The notes under the pieces are model-generated. The model saw only the letters and a list, made by a program, of their open reading frames with translations, ran no database searches and was not told where the DNA came from. Position numbers and translations under genes: made by a program. This document shows, one piece after another, positions 62,972-64,000 of a stretch of DNA of 64,000 nt (the first letter of the stretch is position 1; each line of letters opens with the position of its first letter). The stretch is from Shouchella sp047238345 (GTDB taxonomy: Bacteria; Bacillota; Bacilli; Bacillales; Bacillaceae_D), in the NCBI RefSeq assembly GCF_047238345.1, contig NZ_JBDFMQ010000001.1:2046001-2110000 (forward strand). The letters run 5' to 3'.

Positions 62972-64000
62972 TTATTTTAAATCTAGTGGAACATCCTCAA
63001 ATGATTCCTTGTCTTCTTCTTCCACTTTCACATCGCCATCAAGACCATGGCTATCGCGGATTTTCCGTTCAATTTCTAATGTGATTTCAGTGTTTTCTTT
63101 TAAAAATTGCTTCGAGTTTTCACGACCTTGGCCTAAACGATCTCCGTTATAGGAATACCATGCACCGCTCTTATCAACGATTTCCAAATCAGTCCCAATA
63201 TCAAGGATTGAGCCTTCTCGAGAAATCCCTTCCCCGTACATAATATCCACTTCTGCTAAACGGAACGGTGGCGCAACTTTGTTTTTAACGACTTTAATTT
63301 TCGTACGGTTTCCGACAATGTCGTTTCCTTGCTTCAACGCTTCCGCACGGCGAACTTCTAAACGAACAGATGAATAGAATTTAAGCGCTCGTCCACCTGG
63401 TGTTGTTTCTGGGTTCCCGAACATTACGCCGACTTTCTCACGGATTTGGTTAATGAAGACCGCCACGGTTTTTGATTTATTAATCGCACCAGATAGTTTT
63501 CTTAGCGCTTGAGACATGAGACGCGCTTGAAGACCGACGTGCGAATCGCCCATTTCCCCTTCAATTTCTGCTTTTGGAACAAGAGCAGCCACACTATCGA
63601 TTACAATCATATCCAGGGCTCCGCTTCGTACAAGTGCTTCTGCAATCTCTAATGCTTGTTCTCCTGTATCTGGTTGAGACAATAACAATTCATCAATGTT
63701 TACGCCAAGTTTGCCAGCATAGACCGGGTCCAATGCATGCTCAGCATCAATAAAGGCAGCTTGACCACCTTGACGCTGAACTTCTGCAATTGCATGAAGA
63801 GCAACAGTTGTTTTACCAGAAGATTCTGGACCGTAAACTTCAATGACTCTTCCTTTCGGATAGCCGCCTACACCTAACGCAATATCTAGTGCGAGCGCAC
63901 CACTGGAAACGGTTGAAACCCGCTGTTCTGCTTGTTCACCTAACTTCATTACTGAGCCTTTCCCAAATTGTTTCTCAATCTGGCGTAATGCCATATCTAG
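62972..64000 (-). CDS. recA: Recombinase RecA (partial, 5' end outside window)
   Basis: Strand-exchange protein and SOS co-protease. About 342 residues are present; only the first few codons lie beyond the right edge. Walker A GPESSGKTT, the DNA-binding loop 1 region (EGEMGDSHVGLQARLMSQALRK), loop 2 with NQIREKVGVMFGNPETTPGG, and the acidic C-terminal tail (EEEDKESFEDVPLD) are intact. It activates LexA encoded at 36881. Confidence 0.98.
   Translation of the reverse strand, partial: LDMALRQIEKQFGKGSVMKLGEQAEQRVSTVSSGALALDIALGVGGYPKGRVIEVYGPESSGKTTVALHAIAEVQRQGGQAAFIDAEHALDPVYAGKLGVNIDELLLSQPDTGEQALEIAEALVRSGALDMIVIDSVAALVPKAEIEGEMGDSHVGLQARLMSQALRKLSGAINKSKTVAVFINQIREKVGVMFGNPETTPGGRALKFYSSVRLEVRRAEALKQGNDIVGNRTKIKVVKNKVAPPFRLAEVDIMYGEGISREGSILDIGTDLEIVDKSGAWYSYNGDRLGQGRENSKQFLKENTEITLEIERKIRDSHGLDGDVKVEEEDKESFEDVPLDLK

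Noticed and set aside
1..64000. CRISPR array, tRNA/rRNA genes, intact IS element or prophage
   Set aside because: No regularly spaced repeats, cloverleaf or rRNA motifs, or transposase genes were found; the one recombinase-fold gene is isolated and catalytically eroded.

Overview
The window is a chromosomal segment of an endospore-forming Bacillota, most likely an alkaliphilic or halotolerant member of the Bacillaceae (Shouchella/Alkalihalobacillus-like); that placement is inferred from gene content and gene order. Spore genes are frequent (cotE, tgl, spoVS, spoVK, sspN, an SspP-like gene, a YjcZ/SscA-type peptide, sirA), Shine-Dalgarno sequences are strong, and two blocks match the order known in Bacillus subtilis. 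These are the lexA-yneA-yneB-ynzC-tkt-sirA-yneF...yneK...citB...sspN...yneP-yneQ...yneR block and the recA...rny-ymdB-spoVS...miaB-ricA-cotE-mutS-mutL-miaA-hfq block. No rRNA, tRNA, CRISPR array, intact insertion sequence or prophage was seen.

Layout. 1-3.3 kb: qoxABC, the aa3-type quinol oxidase. 3.5-13.9 kb: housekeeping and stress genes (esterase, msrA, a frameshifted uvsE, yneR, cheV, an M19 dipeptidase, an Hsp20-like gene, yppG, a ykuI-like gene, a hydrolase, metA, a DUF4352 protein). 13.9-28 kb: a yneQ-nadE fusion behind yneP, a tandem AAA ATPase co-transcribed with a CopD-like copper protein, tiny spore genes, an SwrC-type RND pump, aconitase, and yneK. 28-32 kb: the heterodimeric drug exporter pair bmrC/bmrD. 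32-37.5 kb: yneF, sirA behind a Spo0A-box promoter, an 870-bp gene-free stretch with a decayed dispersed repeat, tkt, ynzC, yneB, a shortened yneA and lexA around three LexA boxes. 37.5-46 kb: an MFS pump, dinB, a coat-like protein, glnA, ynbB, spoVK and a tyrosine recombinase whose catalytic residues are eroded. 46-59.4 kb: hfq, miaA, a methyltransferase, mutL, mutS, cotE, ricA, miaB, tgl, spoVS, ymdB and rny. 59.5-64 kb: a four-gene Mre11/Rad50-like operon in which the Rad50 chain is split, with the first cut right after the zinc hook, followed by the 3' part of recA.

How the genes work together. DNA repair and the SOS response dominate: lexA, the yneA-like gene, yneB, dinB with its own LexA-like box, mutS/mutL, recA, the split Rad50 operon and the damaged uvsE. 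A second theme is sporulation: SirA slows replication initiation under Spo0A, RicA and YmdB are regulators, and CotE, Tgl, SpoVS and SpoVK act in coat and late development. A third is central metabolism and respiration (qox, citB with a cre site, tkt, glnA, metA, nadE). The strongest candidate for something little described is the split Rad50-Mre11 operon at 59551-62863. Next are the catalytically eroded recombinase beside hfq, the YneQ-NadE fusion, and the shortened SOS-controlled membrane protein in the yneA position.
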